From assembly GCA_017859955.1 (NCBI GenBank), contig JAFNAB010000005.1, forward strand, positions 1-47,598: 47,598 nt of DNA, written 5' to 3'. Both the position numbers and the translations under genes were made by a program. The notes below the pieces were generated by a model, which was not told the origin of the DNA, ran no database searches, and worked only from the letters and a program-made list of their open reading frames with translations. Origin of the DNA: Holophagaceae bacterium (lineage in GTDB: Bacteria > Acidobacteriota > Holophagae > Holophagales > Holophagaceae). Below, in pieces: positions 24,414 to 38,261 of this stretch. Each line of letters opens with the position of its first letter. The first letter of the stretch is position 1.

Positions 24414-25613
24414 GTGGCGAAGGAAAAATTTGATCGTTCGAAGCCCCACGTCAACATCGGCACCATCGGCCACGTGGATCACGGCAAAACTACACTGACT
24501 GCAGCCATCACCTTCATTCTGTCCAAGAAGTTCGGTGGCCAGGCCAAGTCCTACGATCAGATCGACTCCGCTCCCGAGGAGAAGGCCCGTGGGATCACGA
24601 TTAACACCGCCCACGTCGAGTACCAGACCGAGAAGCGTCACTACGCTCACGTGGACTGCCCCGGTCACGCCGACTACATCAAGAACATGATCACCGGCGC
24701 GGCTCAGATGGACGGCGCCATCCTGGTGGTCGCCGCCACTGACGGCCCCATGCCCCAGACCCGTGAGCACATCCTGCTCGCCCGTCAGGTCGGTGTGCCC
24801 TCCCTGGTGGTGTTCATGAACAAGATGGACATTGCTGACCCCGAGCTGGCCGAGCTGGTTGAGATGGAGCTCCGCGAGCTGCTCTCCTCCTACGGCTTCC
24901 CCGGCGACGACATCCCCGTGATCCGTGGCACCGCCAAGGGCGCCCTGGATGACGCCACCGCCGGTAACCTCGAGACCGAGAACACCAAGGCCATCTACGA
25001 CCTCATGGATGCCGTGGACAGCTACATTCCCGCTCCCGCCCGCCCCACCGATCTGCCCTTCCTGATGCCCGTTGAGGACGTCTTCACCATCACCGGTCGT
25101 GGCACCGTGGTGACCGGCCGTATCGAGCAGGGTGTGGTCAAGGTCGGCGAGGAAATCGAGATCGTCGGCATCAAGGACACCGTCAAGAAGGTTGTGACCG
25201 GCGTCGAGATGTTCAAGAAGACCCTGGACGAAGGCCGCGCCGGTGACAACGCCGGTATCCTTCTCCGTGGTGTGGAGCGCAAGGATGTCGAGCGTGGTCA
25301 GGTTCTGGCCAAGGCCGGCAGCATCAAGCCCCACAGCAAGTTCACCGCCGCTGTCTACGTGCTGAACAAGGAAGAGGGCGGACGTCACACCCCCTTCTTC
25401 AACAAGTATCGCCCCCAGTTCTTCTTCCGCACCACGGACGTGACTGGTTCCATCACCCTGGAAGAGGGCCGCGAGATGGTCATGCCCGGTGACAACGTCA
25501 CCCTGACCGTTGAGCTGATCTGCCCCGTTGCCATGGAGAAGGGCCTGAAGTTCGCCATCCGTGAGGGTGGTCGCACCGTGGGTTCCGGCCGCGTTGACGA
25601 AGTCGTCGAGTAG
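24414..25613 (+). CDS. tuf: Translation elongation factor Tu (GTG start)
   Basis: EF-Tu delivers aminoacyl-tRNA to the ribosomal A site. The 399-residue protein has the GTPase domain with GHVDHGKT (19-26), the DCPGHADYI and NKMD motifs, followed by two beta-barrel domains. The start is GTG at 24414, preceded by a strong AGGAGG; an open frame extends upstream through the tRNA genes but is not coding. The gene order tRNA-Tyr, tRNA-Gly, tRNA-Thr, tuf is the same as the E. coli tyrU-glyT-thrT-tufB operon, so it is probably cotranscribed with the tRNAs. rpmG follows after nine bases. Confidence 0.99.
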   Translation: MAKEKFDRSKPHVNIGTIGHVDHGKTTLTAAITFILSKKFGGQAKSYDQIDSAPEEKARGITINTAHVEYQTEKRHYAHVDCPGHADYIKNMITGAAQMDGAILVVAATDGPMPQTREHILLARQVGVPSLVVFMNKMDIADPELAELVEMELRELLSSYGFPGDDIPVIRGTAKGALDDATAGNLETENTKAIYDLMDAVDSYIPAPARPTDLPFLMPVEDVFTITGRGTVVTGRIEQGVVKVGEEIEIVGIKDTVKKVVTGVEMFKKTLDEGRAGDNAGILLRGVERKDVERGQVLAKAGSIKPHSKFTAAVYVLNKEEGGRHTPFFNKYRPQFFFRTTDVTGSITLEEGREMVMPGDNVTLTVELICPVAMEKGLKFAIREGGRTVGSGRVDEVVE

Positions 25614-25622
25614 GAATCAGAC

Positions 25623-25772
25623 ATGCGCGATAACATCCAGCTCCAGTGTACCGAGTGCAAGCGTAAGAATTACACGACCACCAAGAACAAGAAGACCGTC
25701 ACCGGTAAGCTGGAACTCAAGAAGTTCTGCCGCTTCTGCGGCGGGCACAAGGTTCACCGCGAATCCAAGTGA
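25623..25772 (+). CDS. rpmG: 50S ribosomal protein L33 (zinc-ribbon form)
   Basis: A 49-residue basic protein missed by length filters. It has the L33 signature ([20 protein letters not shown]) and both CxxC pairs (C9/C12 and C36/C39), i.e. the zinc-binding C+ form. Some bacteria also hold a zinc-free paralogue for zinc starvation; none is seen here. It sits nine bases after tuf and ends just before a long hairpin. Confidence 0.96.
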   Translation: MRDNIQLQCTECKRKNYTTTKNKKTVTGKLELKKFCRFCGGHKVHRESK

Positions 25773-25778
25773 GTGATC

Positions 25779-25808
25779 GCCCGGGCTAGGTTTTCGCCTG
25801 GCCCGGGC
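25779..25808 (+). other. Strong hairpin between rpmG and tRNA-Trp
   Basis: A 12-bp stem with one G-U pair (GCCCGGGCTAGG 25779-25790 / CCTGGCCCGGGC 25797-25808) and a six-base loop TTTTCG. No T-run follows, so it is more likely an RNA-processing or mRNA-protecting structure than an intrinsic terminator. Confidence 0.65.
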
Positions 25809-25828
25809 ATCATCCGCTAGGCCCGCGT

Positions 25829-25904
25829 AGGGGAGTAGCTCAGTTGGCAGAGCAGCGGACTCCAAATCCGCAGGTCGCAGGTTCGACCCCTGTCTCCCCT
25901 GCCA
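25829..25904 (+). tRNA. tRNA-Trp (CCA)
   Basis: Acceptor AGGGGAG (25829-25835) pairs with CTCCCCT (25894-25900), followed by GCCA. The anticodon loop CTCCAAA gives CCA at 25862-25864. It lies between rpmG and secE, a common bacterial arrangement. Confidence 0.97.
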
Positions 25905-25913
25905 CTCTTGATT

Positions 25914-25946
25914 CGGCCCCGGCCTGAGAGCTGGGGCCGGTTTCGT
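25914..25946 (+). terminator. Hairpin after tRNA-Trp (weak terminator or processing site)
   Basis: CGGCCCC (25914-25920) pairs with GGGGCCG (25933-25939) around a 12-base loop, followed by GTTTCGT. The U tract is short, so partial read-through into secE-nusG is likely. Confidence 0.5.
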
Positions 25947-25975
25947 AAATGCAAGCCCTCTCTGGGGGTATCCCT

Positions 25976-26167
25976 TTGATCTCGACCATCAAGCAACAGA
26001 CGAAGGACCTGGCCACCGAACTGCAACGGGTGGACTGGCCGTCCAAGGACAAGGTGCTCGGCTCCACCTATGCGGTGGTGATTGTCTCCGCGTTCGTGGG
26101 CGCCTTTCTCTGGGGTGCGGATTGGGTGATCTCCTGGGGGATGAAGTTCATCCTTCCCCACCACTGA
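25976..26167 (+). CDS. secE: Preprotein translocase subunit SecE
   Basis: SecE is the small clamp subunit of the SecYEG channel. The protein has one amphipathic helix with the conserved ELQRVDWPSKDKV segment and a single C-terminal transmembrane helix (YAVVIVSAFVGAFLWGADWV). I prefer the TTG at 25976 (63 residues): GGGGG lies seven bases upstream and the WPS motif then falls at the usual distance from the start. An in-frame ATG at 25949 would give 72 residues but has no ribosome-binding site and lies right behind the preceding hairpin. It is followed by nusG, the universal secE-nusG order. Confidence 0.9.
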   Translation: MISTIKQQTKDLATELQRVDWPSKDKVLGSTYAVVIVSAFVGAFLWGADWVISWGMKFILPHH

Positions 26168-26180
26168 TCGGAGGATCATG

Positions 26181-26810
26181 ATGTCCGATATGACGGAGGT
26201 CCGGATGGAAACTGCTGGCGTAGCGGCCGAACGCATGATGGCCTGGTTCATCATCCACACCTATTCCGGCTATGAGGCCAAGGTGATGGAAAGCCTGCGG
26301 CAACGCATCAAGATGGAAGAGCGTGACGAATGCTTCGGGGACATCCAGATCCCCGAGGAGACCTATGAAGAAATGAAGGTCGACGCCAAGTCCGGAAAGA
26401 AGGAGCGCGTTCTCAAGAAGCGCAAGTCCTTCCCCGGCTATCTCCTGGTTCAGATTGCCGTCACCAAGAAGGGCGCGAACTACGAGATGGAGGACGCCGA
26501 CTGGCATCTGGTGCGCAACACGCCGAAGGTCACCTCCTTCGTCGGGGCCAACAAGAAGCGCCCCACGCCTCTCACTGAAGAGGAAGTCCGCCAGATCATG
26601 AACCACACGGAAGAGACGCAGGAGCGTCCCAAGCCGAAATTCCACTTTGAAAAGGGCGAAAAAGTCCGTATCATAGACGGCCCCTTCGCCAACTTTGAAG
26701 GGGATGTGGAAGAGATCCACGAAGAACGCTCCACCATCAAGGTGATGGTGACGGTATTCGGTCGCAGCACCCCTGTGGAGCTCGACTTCATTCAGGTGGA
26801 GAAGCGCTAG
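26181..26810 (+). CDS. nusG: Transcription antitermination factor NusG
   Basis: NusG binds the RNA polymerase clamp and links transcription to translation or Rho. The 209 residues include an N-terminal extension of about 20 residues, the NGN domain (AWFIIHTYSGYEAKVMESL to about 150) and a C-terminal KOW domain (FEKGEKVRIIDGPFANFEGD). Two adjacent ATGs exist; the second at 26181 has better spacing (five bases) to GGAGGA. It is somewhat longer than E. coli NusG (181) because of the extension and a charged insert (KVDAKSGKKERVLKK) in the NGN domain. Confidence 0.97.
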   Translation: MSDMTEVRMETAGVAAERMMAWFIIHTYSGYEAKVMESLRQRIKMEERDECFGDIQIPEETYEEMKVDAKSGKKERVLKKRKSFPGYLLVQIAVTKKGANYEMEDADWHLVRNTPKVTSFVGANKKRPTPLTEEEVRQIMNHTEETQERPKPKFHFEKGEKVRIIDGPFANFEGDVEEIHEERSTIKVMVTVFGRSTPVELDFIQVEKR

Positions 26811-26910
26811 CTTCTGCACATCACCGGTGGCGCGGTGACCCTGCCGCCCACACTCCACGGCAACAGTCGCCGGCATGCGCCGGAATCCGTTGCGGACAAG
26901 GAAACAAGAC

Positions 26911-27342
26911 ATGGCTAAGAAGATCACTGGTTACATCAAGCTGCAGCTGCCCGCCGGCGAGGCCACCCCGGCTCCTCCCGTGGGTCCCGCCCTGGGTCAG
27001 CACGGCGTCAACATCATGGAATTCGTTAAGCAGTTCAACGCGAAGTCCGTGACCGCCGTCGAGAAGGGCACCATCCTTCCCGTGGTCATCACCGTCTATG
27101 CGGATCGCAGCTTCAGCTTCATCCTCAAGACCCCTCCTGCTGCCGTGCTGATCAAGAAGAAGCTCGGCCTCGAGAAGGGCAGCGCCACTCCCAACAAGAT
27201 CAAGGTCGGCAAGATCACCAAGGCTCAGATCGAAGAGATCGCCAAGGTCAAGATGCCCGATCTGAACGCCGCCAGCCTGGAGAGCGCCATGCGCTCCATC
27301 ACCGGCTCCGCGCGCTCCATGGGTGTGGAAATCATCGATTGA
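26911..27342 (+). CDS. rplK: 50S ribosomal protein L11
   Basis: L11 forms the GTPase-associated centre and binds thiostrepton with 23S rRNA. The 143-residue protein shows the proline-rich L11 N-terminus ([20 protein letters not shown]) and the C-terminal rRNA-binding domain ([11 protein letters not shown]). ATG 26911 has AAGGA upstream; a longer open frame from 26875 lies in the leader and is not supported. The gap to rplA has two hairpins. Confidence 0.98.
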   Translation: MAKKITGYIKLQLPAGEATPAPPVGPALGQHGVNIMEFVKQFNAKSVTAVEKGTILPVVITVYADRSFSFILKTPPAAVLIKKKLGLEKGSATPNKIKVGKITKAQIEEIAKVKMPDLNAASLESAMRSITGSARSMGVEIID

Positions 27343-27350
27343 ACTTGAAC

Positions 27351-27377
27351 CCGGGGGGTCCGCTCCCCGGATTTTTG
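27351..27377 (+). terminator. Intra-operon terminator/attenuator between rplK and rplA
   Basis: A CCGGGG (27351-27356) / CCCCGG (27365-27370) stem with an eight-base loop is followed at once by ATTTTTG, the pattern of an intrinsic terminator. Placed inside the operon it could make rplAJL partly independent of rplK. Confidence 0.6.
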
Positions 27378-27384
27378 TGCGGAA

Positions 27385-27401
27385 CCCCGCGCCGTGCGGG
27401 G
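27385..27401 (+). other. Second hairpin in the rplA leader
   Basis: CCCCGC (27385-27390) pairs with GCGGGG (27396-27401) around GCCGT, without a T-run. L1 autoregulates its operon by binding a leader structure in E. coli (there upstream of rplK); this hairpin just ahead of rplA is a candidate, not proven. Confidence 0.4.
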
Positions 27402-27453
27402 ATCCCGGTAACCGCGACCGTTATCGCGGAAGATCTTCAAAACAGGAGAAACA

Positions 27454-28146
27454 ATGGCAAAACCTGGAAAGAAGTACCAGGCAGCCGCCTCCAAGATCGA
27501 AGATCGCCCCTACGACCTCAATGAAGCCCTGAACACCATCAAGGACCTGGCCTTCGCCAAGTTCGACGAAACGGTGGAAGTGCACATGAGGCTCGGCGTT
27601 GACCCCCGCCACGCTGACCAGATGGTCCGTGGCACCATCGTACTGCCCCACGGAACGGGTCGGACGATGCGCGTGGCTGTCATCGCAGCGGGTGAGAAGA
27701 TCAAGGATGCCGAGGCCGCCGGTGCGGAAATCGTGGGCGGTGACGATCTGGTAGAGCGCATCGCTGGCGGATTCCTCGAGTTCGACGCCCTCGTGGCCAC
27801 CCCCGACATGATGAAGGGTGTGGGTCGTTTGGGTAAGGTGCTGGGTCCCCGTGGCCTGATGCCCAACCCCAAGACCGGAACCGTGACCTTCGACGTGGCC
27901 AAGGCCATCAAGGAGATCAAGGCCGGCAAGGTCGAGTACCGCGTCGACAAGACGGGCATCATCCACGCCCCCGTGGGTAAGCTGTCCTTCGGTGTCGAAA
28001 AGCTCGCCGAGAATGCCAAGGCCCTCATTGACGCCGTCCAGAAGGCCAAGCCTTCCGCCGCCAAGGGCAAGTATGTCAAGGCCATCCACATGGCTTCGAC
28101 GATGGGCCCCAGCGTCACGTTGTCCACCAGCATTATTGAGAAGTGA
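27454..28146 (+). CDS. rplA: 50S ribosomal protein L1
   Basis: L1 forms the mobile stalk that handles deacylated tRNA at the E site, and represses its own operon in many bacteria. The 230 residues are the usual length, with the two-domain L1 fold. Conserved stretches include [20 protein letters not shown] and [13 protein letters not shown] near the end. An AGGAG site precedes the ATG. rplJ starts eight bases after the stop. Confidence 0.98.
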   Translation: MAKPGKKYQAAASKIEDRPYDLNEALNTIKDLAFAKFDETVEVHMRLGVDPRHADQMVRGTIVLPHGTGRTMRVAVIAAGEKIKDAEAAGAEIVGGDDLVERIAGGFLEFDALVATPDMMKGVGRLGKVLGPRGLMPNPKTGTVTFDVAKAIKEIKAGKVEYRVDKTGIIHAPVGKLSFGVEKLAENAKALIDAVQKAKPSAAKGKYVKAIHMASTMGPSVTLSTSIIEK

Positions 28147-28154
28147 GGCGGACC

Positions 28155-28646
28155 ATGGATCGTGATCAAAAACGTAATGAAGTGGCCGAGCTCAAGGGGA
28201 CCTTCACCGCTGCCAAGTCTGCGGTCGTCCTGGAGTTCAAGGGCCTGAAAGTCGACAAGGACACCACGTTCCGCAAGAACATCCGCGAGAGCAAGGGCCA
28301 GTACCGCGTCTCCAAGAACACCCTCCTTCGCCTCGCCGTGAAGGAAACCGCCTTCGAGAGCCTGACGCCCCATTTCAAGGGCGCCACCGCTGTGGCCACC
28401 ACCGAGAACGATGTGGTGTCCCTCGCCAAGGCTGTCAACAACTTCCTCAAGGACAACCCGGCTGCGTCTTTCAAGGGCGCCATCCTGGATGGTCAGCTGG
28501 TCTCCATCTCGGAGTTCCAGACCATCGCCGAGCTGCCCAGCCGCGAAGTTCTCATTAGCAAGCTGCTCTACCTCATGCAGTACCCGATCTCTGGCCTGGC
28601 TGTTGCTCTTGACCAGATCCGTAAGCAGAAGGAAGGCGCGGCTTAG
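28155..28646 (+). CDS. rplJ: 50S ribosomal protein L10
   Basis: L10 anchors the L7/L12 dimers to the ribosome. The 163-residue protein has the rRNA-binding N-terminal domain ([31 protein letters not shown]) and a C-terminal helix for L12 binding. I use the ATG at 28155, which has GAGG upstream and gives the standard N-terminus; a GTG at 28143 overlapping rplA is less likely. Confidence 0.98.
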   Translation: MDRDQKRNEVAELKGTFTAAKSAVVLEFKGLKVDKDTTFRKNIRESKGQYRVSKNTLLRLAVKETAFESLTPHFKGATAVATTENDVVSLAKAVNNFLKDNPAASFKGAILDGQLVSISEFQTIAELPSREVLISKLLYLMQYPISGLAVALDQIRKQKEGAA

Positions 28647-28691
28647 CCGTTTCCCCCCATCCGAATCCGAAAATTTTGAGAGGAGTACAAC

Positions 28692-29066
28692 ATGGCTCTC
28701 ACCGCTGATCAGCTGATCCAGGAAATTGAAACCATGACCGTCCTCGAGCTGGCCAATCTGGTCAAGGCTCTCGAGGAGCGCTTCGGCGTCACCGCCGCTG
28801 CCGTTGCGGCCCCTGCTGGCGCCGCCGCCCCTGCCGCCGCTGCCGAAGAGAAGACCGACTTCGACGTGGTGCTGGCCGATGCCGGCGCCAACAAGCTGAA
28901 CGTCATCAAGGCGGTCCGCGAGATCGTCGCTGGCCTGGGCCTGAAGGAAGCCAAGGATCTGGTCGATGGCGCCCCCAAGACCCTGAAGGAAGGCGCTACC
29001 AAGGAAGAGGCCCAGAAGATCAAGGAAAAGCTGGAAGCCGCTGGCGCCAAGGTCGAGATCAAGTAG
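28692..29066 (+). CDS. rplL: 50S ribosomal protein L7/L12
   Basis: The stalk protein that recruits translation GTPases. The 124 residues have the N-terminal dimerisation domain (about 1-35), an Ala-rich hinge ([19 protein letters not shown]) and the C-terminal factor-binding domain ([20 protein letters not shown]). It has an AGGAG site six bases before the ATG. A 321-base gap to rpoB holds a long hairpin and a promoter. Confidence 0.98.
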   Translation: MALTADQLIQEIETMTVLELANLVKALEERFGVTAAAVAAPAGAAAPAAAAEEKTDFDVVLADAGANKLNVIKAVREIVAGLGLKEAKDLVDGAPKTLKEGATKEEAQKIKEKLEAAGAKVEIK

Positions 29067-29081
29067 TCTCACCCGCGTTCC

Positions 29082-29126
29082 AAGGACAAAGCGTAAGGCG
29101 TCACATGCGCCTTGCGCTTTGTCCTT
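29082..29126 (+). other. 19-bp hairpin between rplL and rpoB
   Basis: The arm 29082-29100 pairs with 29108-29126 over 19 positions, 18 Watson-Crick plus one G-U, with a seven-base loop (TCACATG). No T-run follows. In E. coli the same gap has an attenuator and an RNase III cleavage site that lower rpoBC expression relative to ribosomal proteins; this long perfect duplex is a strong candidate for an RNase III site or attenuator of the same kind. Confidence 0.8.
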
Positions 29127-29141
29127 TGCCGCCGCCGAAAG

Positions 29142-29150
29142 TGGTATACT
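29142..29150 (+). promoter_or_regulatory. Extended -10 promoter ahead of rpoB, with long leader
   Basis: TGGTATACT forms an extended -10 (TGn plus TATACT, five of six). No good -35 is seen at 17 bases, as is common for extended -10 promoters. Transcription would start near 29157, leaving a leader of about 230 bases (29157-29387) before rpoB. That leader holds a GCCTGA/TCAGGC stem (29161-29185) and a CCGCC/GGCGG hairpin (29342-29367) just before the AGGAG site. I see no gene or known riboswitch in it. Confidence 0.5.
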
Positions 29151-29387
29151 ACTTCCTTACGCCTGAACGGTCAGTGATGTCAGGCCTTGATCTCTAGCCA
29201 ATACGAAGGGCACCGGTTGCAACCATCTCTGTGCACCAGCACCCCCAAGTTCATGAGGTCCGCTTCCCTACCAGGTCACAGGGGGGGAGCTGGCCATAGG
29301 CCTGTTTCCGCGACTGAACCATTGAATATCCATGTTTTCCACCGCCCCCAGGCCTCCGGCTTGGCGGGGCTGACTCAGGAGTGAACC

Positions 29388-32300
29388 ATGAGCGTTCAAC
29401 AGAACATCTATCGCCAGCGCCATTCGTTCTCGAAGATTCGCTCCTTGGTTCCCATCCCGAATCTGATCGATATCCAGAAGCGTAGCTACGACGAGTTCCT
29501 CCAGATGAACCTGCTCCACGAGGAGCGGGATAATCGCGGGCTGCGAACCGTCTTTGAATCCATGTTCCCCGTCCATAACGCCAAGAGTCCCGATGGCTCC
29601 GACGCCAGCCTGGAAGTGGAGTTTGTGGACTACACCGTGGGCCACTGGGCCTGCAAGTGCGGAAAGAATGAGGGCCTTGGCCACCTCCGCACCACCTGCA
29701 AGAGCTGCGGCCACCACATCGTCGCTGATCACCCCAAGGACGCTTCGGTGGACTGCCCCAAGTGCGGCACCCGCAACAAGAATGAAGCCGCCATCTGTGA
29801 CGTGTGCAACGAGCCCGTGGGCCTGCACTCGAAGATGAGCCTGGAAGAGTGCGTCGAGCGTGGCGCCACCATGGCCGCCCCCCTGAAGATCCGGGTCCGT
29901 CTGAACCAGTTCGACAAGGATGACAAGGGCAATCGCCGCTTCAAGCAGAGCCAGGAATCCGAAGTCTACTTCGGTGATATTCCGACCATGACGGATCGGG
30001 GCACCTTCATCATCAACGGCACGGAGCGCGTGATCGTCTCCCAGCTGCACCGCAGCCCCGGCGCCTTCTTCTCCATCGCTTCCGACAAGTCCCTCTACAG
30101 CGCCCAGATCATTCCCTACCGTGGCAGCTGGATTGAGTTCGAGCTCGACACCAAGGGCCTCTTCTACGCCCGCATCGATCGCAAGCGCAAGTTCCTGGGA
30201 TCCACTTTCCTGCGCGCCCTCGGGCTATTTGACGAGGCCCTGGCGGACAACCAGTCCATCCTGTCCCACTTCTACACCCCCCACACCTTCCGGCTGCAGG
30301 GTGAGGAAGTCGCCGTGAGCCCCAGCGAGCTGCTGGTGGGCCAGAAGGCTCTGGAGGACGTCAAGGATCCCAAGTCCGGCGATGTGATCGTGGCCAAGGG
30401 CAAGAGCATCAGCCGTCGCCTGCTGGAGCACATGGTCAAGGCCCACATTCCCTTCGTTCCCGTTGACCGCTCCCTCCTGGAAGGCGCCGTCCTGATCCAG
30501 GACGTGGTCAACATGAACACCGGCGAAGTGCTGCTCGAAGCCAACGACTCCTTTGTCCAGACCCATCTCGAGATGTTCCTGGCCAACAACGTGGACGAGT
30601 TCCTGGTCTGCTTCCCTGACCAGGATGCCACCGGCAAGGTCCTGTCCGAGACCCTGGCCAAGGATCACACCGAAGACTCTGAAGAGGCCGCCAAGGAGCT
30701 CTTCAAGAAGATCCGTCCCGGCGAGCCCGCGACGCTGGAGTCCAGCAAGAAGCTGCTCTTCTCCATGTTCTTCGACCCCCAGAAGTACGACCTCTCCAAG
30801 GTCGGCCGCCACAAGATGAATGCCAAGCTGAGCCTGGAGACGGACCTCGACCTCCGCACGCTTCGCACCGAAGACTTCATCCAGACGGTCCACTACCTTC
30901 TGCGCCTCAAGAAGTACGACACCACCCGTTCCGATCGGGCCGAGGGTGAAGTGGCCCCCGTCCGCAAGGACGACATCGACCACCTGGGCAACCGCCGCGT
31001 CCGCTCGGTGGGGGAACTCCTGGAGAACTGCTTCCGCGTGGGCCTCGTCCGCGTGCAGCGGGCCATCAAGGAGAAGTTCTCCATGGCCCAGGATCCCAAC
31101 AGCCCCCTGCAGGCTCACGACCTGATCAACTCCAAGCCCGTGATTGCGGCTATGAAGGAGTTCTTCGGTTCCAGCCAGCTCTCCCAGTTCATGGACCAGA
31201 CCAACCCTCTCTCGGAGATCACCCACAAGCGGCGTCTCTCCGCCCTGGGACCCGGCGGTCTGAGCCGCGATCGCGCTGGCTTCGAAGTCCGCGACGTGCA
31301 CACCTCCCACTACGGCCGTATCTGCCCCATCGAGACCCCTGAAGGCCCGAACATCGGTCTGATCTCCTCCCTGAGCTGCTACGCCCGTATCAACGAGTTC
31401 GGCTTCATCGAGTCCCCCTACCTCAAGGTCGAGAACGGTCGCATCATCCACTTCGCCAAGATCACCAGCGTGGGCGACCTCAAGCTGGCCGATGTGACCA
31501 TCGTGGATCCCAAGACCGGCTCCGCCCTGAAGGAGGAGCTGCGCAAGGGCCTGAGCTCCCTCTACCTCCAGGTGGTTCCCCTCGCCGAGCTCTCCGAGGC
31601 CAACGAGAAGCTGGAGAAGGCCGGAAAGCGTCCCGCCAAGTTCGAGATGCACGCCTTCTACCTCTCCGCCTGGGAAGAGGATGTCCACACCATCGCCCAG
31701 GCCAACGCCGAGGTGGATGAGAACGGCATGCTCGTGGACGAGTCCCTGGTGGCCCGTATCGCCGGTGAAAACACCACGGTGGATCGCGAGAAGATCACCC
31801 TGATGGACGTGAGCCCCAAGCAGCTCGTGTCCGTGGCGGCCTCCCTCATCCCCTTCCTCGAGAACGATGACGCCAACCGAGCCCTGATGGGCGCGAACAT
31901 GCAGCGTCAGGCCGTGCCGCTCATCCGCACCGAAGCCCCCATCGTGGGTACCGGCATGGAATACTACGCGGCCAAGGACTCCGGCGCCTGCGTGGTCTGC
32001 CGTCGTTCCGGCATTGTGGAGACCGTGGACGCCAACCGTGTGGTGGTCCGGGTGGAAGACGATCCCGAGACCGATACCGACGAAAGCGGTGTGGACATCT
32101 ACACCCTGGTCAAGTACTCCCGCTCCAACCAGAACACCTGCCTCAACCAGGTCCCCCTGGTGAAGAAGGGCGAGTATGTCGCCGTGGGCCAGATCCTCGC
32201 GGACGGCCCCTGCTGCGAACACGGCGAGCTGGCCCTGGGCCGGAACCTCGTGGTCGCCTACATGCCCTGGCGCGGGTACAACTTCGAAGACGCCATCCTG

Positions 32301-33911
32301 ATTTCCGAGCGCGTCGTCAAGGAAGACCTCTACACCACGATCCACATCGAGGAGTTTGAGGTCCACGCCCGCGACACCAAGCTCGGACCTGAAGAGATCA
32401 CCCGCGACATCCCCCAGGTCCGCGAGGAGATGCTCAAGAACCTCGACGAGTCCGGCATCATCCGCATCGGTGCCACCGTCCGCCACGGCGACATCCTGGT
32501 GGGCAAGGTCACCCCCAAGGGTGAGACCATCCTCTCCCCTGAAGAGAAGCTCCTGCGCGCCATCTTCGGCGAGAAGGCCTCTGACGTGAAGGATGCCTCC
32601 CTCACCGTGGGCCCCGGCATCGAAGGCACCGTCGTCGATGTCAAGGTCTTCACCCGCAAGGGCCAGGAGAAGGATCTCCGCACCCAGCAGATCGAGCGTG
32701 ACCAGATCGCCAAGTGGGAGAAGGATCTCGGGGACGAGGAGCGCATCATCCGCGCCGAGGCCAAGAAGAAGATCGTGGCCCTCCTGAAGAACAAGGAACT
32801 CTCCGAAGTCCTGACAGACGACAAGGGCAAGGAACTCCTGCCCAAGGCCAAGAAGCTCACCCAGAACATGCTGGAGGCCGTGCCCTACGGGCGCTTCCGT
32901 CAGATCACCGTTGCCGCTGGCAAGGAGCGCATCGAGGCCCAGGTTCTGGACATCCTGGACAAGACCGAGAGCCAGCTCCGCGTCCTGCGCGACATCCTGA
33001 ACGAGCGCATCGACCGCCTGGTCAAGGGCGACGAGCTCATGCCCGGCGTCCTGAAGACCGTCAAGGTCTACGTTGCCGTCAAGCGCAAGCTGCAGGTCGG
33101 TGACAAGATGGCCGGTCGTCACGGTAACAAGGGCGTGGTGAGCCGCATCCTCCCCATCGAGGATCTGCCCTACCTGGCTGACGGTACCCCCGTGGACATC
33201 GTGCTGAACCCTCTCGGCGTGCCTTCCCGTATGAACATCGGTCAGGTGCTCGAGTGCCACCTTGGCTGGGCCGGCCGTGTGCTGGGTGTCCACTTCGCCA
33301 CCCCCGTCTTCGACGGCGCCAAGACCCCCGACATCAAGGAGTGGTTGCGGAAGGCCAACGAAAAGGCCCCCCACGGAGCCGGTGTCGACGTCAAGGTCAA
33401 CCGCTACAACCCTGTTTCCGGGGACATGGAAGAGATCGCCATCCCCGACGGCAAGGCCATTCTCTTCGACGGCATGACCGGCGAGGCCTACGAACAGCCC
33501 GTGAACGTGGGCTGCGTCTACCAGCTGAAGCTGCATCACTTGGTGGATAACAAGATCCACGCTCGGAGCATTGGGCCCTACAGCCTCATCACCCAGCAGC
33601 CCCTGGGCGGTAAGGCGCAGTTCGGCGGCCAGCGTTTCGGTGAGATGGAAGTGTGGGCCCTGGAAGCTTACGGCGCCGCGCACATCCTGCAGGAACTGCT
33701 TACCTACAAGTCCGACGATATGCACGGCCGCACCCAGATCTACCAGGCCATCATCAAGGGCGAGCCCATCAAGGATCCCGGATTGCCCGAGAGCTTCAAC
33801 GTGGTCAAGAAGGAACTGAACGCGCTTTGCATCGACGTGGAGATGCTCACCCGGGAAGAGCTGGAACCCCAGCTCGATCTGGAAGAGCCTGCCTTCTCCA
33901 TCGAGGCTTGA
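29388..33911 (+). CDS. rpoB: RNA polymerase beta subunit with zinc-ribbon-like insert
   Basis: Core RNA polymerase subunit, 1507 residues (E. coli 1342). All conserved regions are present, including the rifampicin region with wild-type residues ([30 protein letters not shown]) and the C-terminal [17 protein letters not shown]-type segment. Between the conserved [10 protein letters not shown] (about 76-85) and [18 protein letters not shown] (about 151-168) lies an insert of about 65 residues with eight cysteines in two sets: C89, C91, C104, C107 and C123, C126, C137, C140. The pattern looks like two zinc ribbons. A helical insert also sits near 1095-1150 ([20 protein letters not shown]), comparable to E. 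coli betai9. AGGAG precedes the ATG. Confidence 0.98.
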   Translation: MSVQQNIYRQRHSFSKIRSLVPIPNLIDIQKRSYDEFLQMNLLHEERDNRGLRTVFESMFPVHNAKSPDGSDASLEVEFVDYTVGHWACKCGKNEGLGHLRTTCKSCGHHIVADHPKDASVDCPKCGTRNKNEAAICDVCNEPVGLHSKMSLEECVERGATMAAPLKIRVRLNQFDKDDKGNRRFKQSQESEVYFGDIPTMTDRGTFIINGTERVIVSQLHRSPGAFFSIASDKSLYSAQIIPYRGSWIEFELDTKGLFYARIDRKRKFLGSTFLRALGLFDEALADNQSILSHFYTPHTFRLQGEEVAVSPSELLVGQKALEDVKDPKSGDVIVAKGKSISRRLLEHMVKAHIPFVPVDRSLLEGAVLIQDVVNMNTGEVLLEANDSFVQTHLEMFLANNVDEFLVCFPDQDATGKVLSETLAKDHTEDSEEAAKELFKKIRPGEPATLESSKKLLFSMFFDPQKYDLSKVGRHKMNAKLSLETDLDLRTLRTEDFIQTVHYLLRLKKYDTTRSDRAEGEVAPVRKDDIDHLGNRRVRSVGELLENCFRVGLVRVQRAIKEKFSMAQDPNSPLQAHDLINSKPVIAAMKEFFGSSQLSQFMDQTNPLSEITHKRRLSALGPGGLSRDRAGFEVRDVHTSHYGRICPIETPEGPNIGLISSLSCYARINEFGFIESPYLKVENGRIIHFAKITSVGDLKLADVTIVDPKTGSALKEELRKGLSSLYLQVVPLAELSEANEKLEKAGKRPAKFEMHAFYLSAWEEDVHTIAQANAEVDENGMLVDESLVARIAGENTTVDREKITLMDVSPKQLVSVAASLIPFLENDDANRALMGANMQRQAVPLIRTEAPIVGTGMEYYAAKDSGACVVCRRSGIVETVDANRVVVRVEDDPETDTDESGVDIYTLVKYSRSNQNTCLNQVPLVKKGEYVAVGQILADGPCCEHGELALGRNLVVAYMPWRGYNFEDAILISERVVKEDLYTTIHIEEFEVHARDTKLGPEEITRDIPQVREEMLKNLDESGIIRIGATVRHGDILVGKVTPKGETILSPEEKLLRAIFGEKASDVKDASLTVGPGIEGTVVDVKVFTRKGQEKDLRTQQIERDQIAKWEKDLGDEERIIRAEAKKKIVALLKNKELSEVLTDDKGKELLPKAKKLTQNMLEAVPYGRFRQITVAAGKERIEAQVLDILDKTESQLRVLRDILNERIDRLVKGDELMPGVLKTVKVYVAVKRKLQVGDKMAGRHGNKGVVSRILPIEDLPYLADGTPVDIVLNPLGVPSRMNIGQVLECHLGWAGRVLGVHFATPVFDGAKTPDIKEWLRKANEKAPHGAGVDVKVNRYNPVSGDMEEIAIPDGKAILFDGMTGEAYEQPVNVGCVYQLKLHHLVDNKIHARSIGPYSLITQQPLGGKAQFGGQRFGEMEVWALEAYGAAHILQELLTYKSDDMHGRTQIYQAIIKGEPIKDPGLPESFNVVKKELNALCIDVEMLTREELEPQLDLEEPAFSIEA

Positions 33912-33974
33912 TGGGAGGAGCCATTCCGGTTCCTCCACCCTGCAACCCCGTGAACTGATTTGGAGAGAGTTCTC

Positions 33975-38192
<4,218 letters not shown>

Positions 38193-38207
38193 TTCACAGC
38201 TCAACTC

Positions 38208-38240
38208 AAGAAAAGGGCCCTTCGGGGCCCTTTTCTTTTG
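38208..38240 (+). terminator. Intrinsic terminator after rpoC
   Basis: A perfect 13-bp stem (AAGAAAAGGGCCC 38208-38220 / GGGCCCTTTTCTT 38225-38237) with a UUCG tetraloop ends the rpoBC unit; the T-rich arm supplies the U tract. Confidence 0.95.
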
Positions 38241-38261
38241 CTCATGTTTTCAGGAGGCAGC

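Noticed and set aside
29157-29387. Riboswitch in the rpoB leader
   Set aside because: Only short local stems are visible, and no known aptamer core is recognised.
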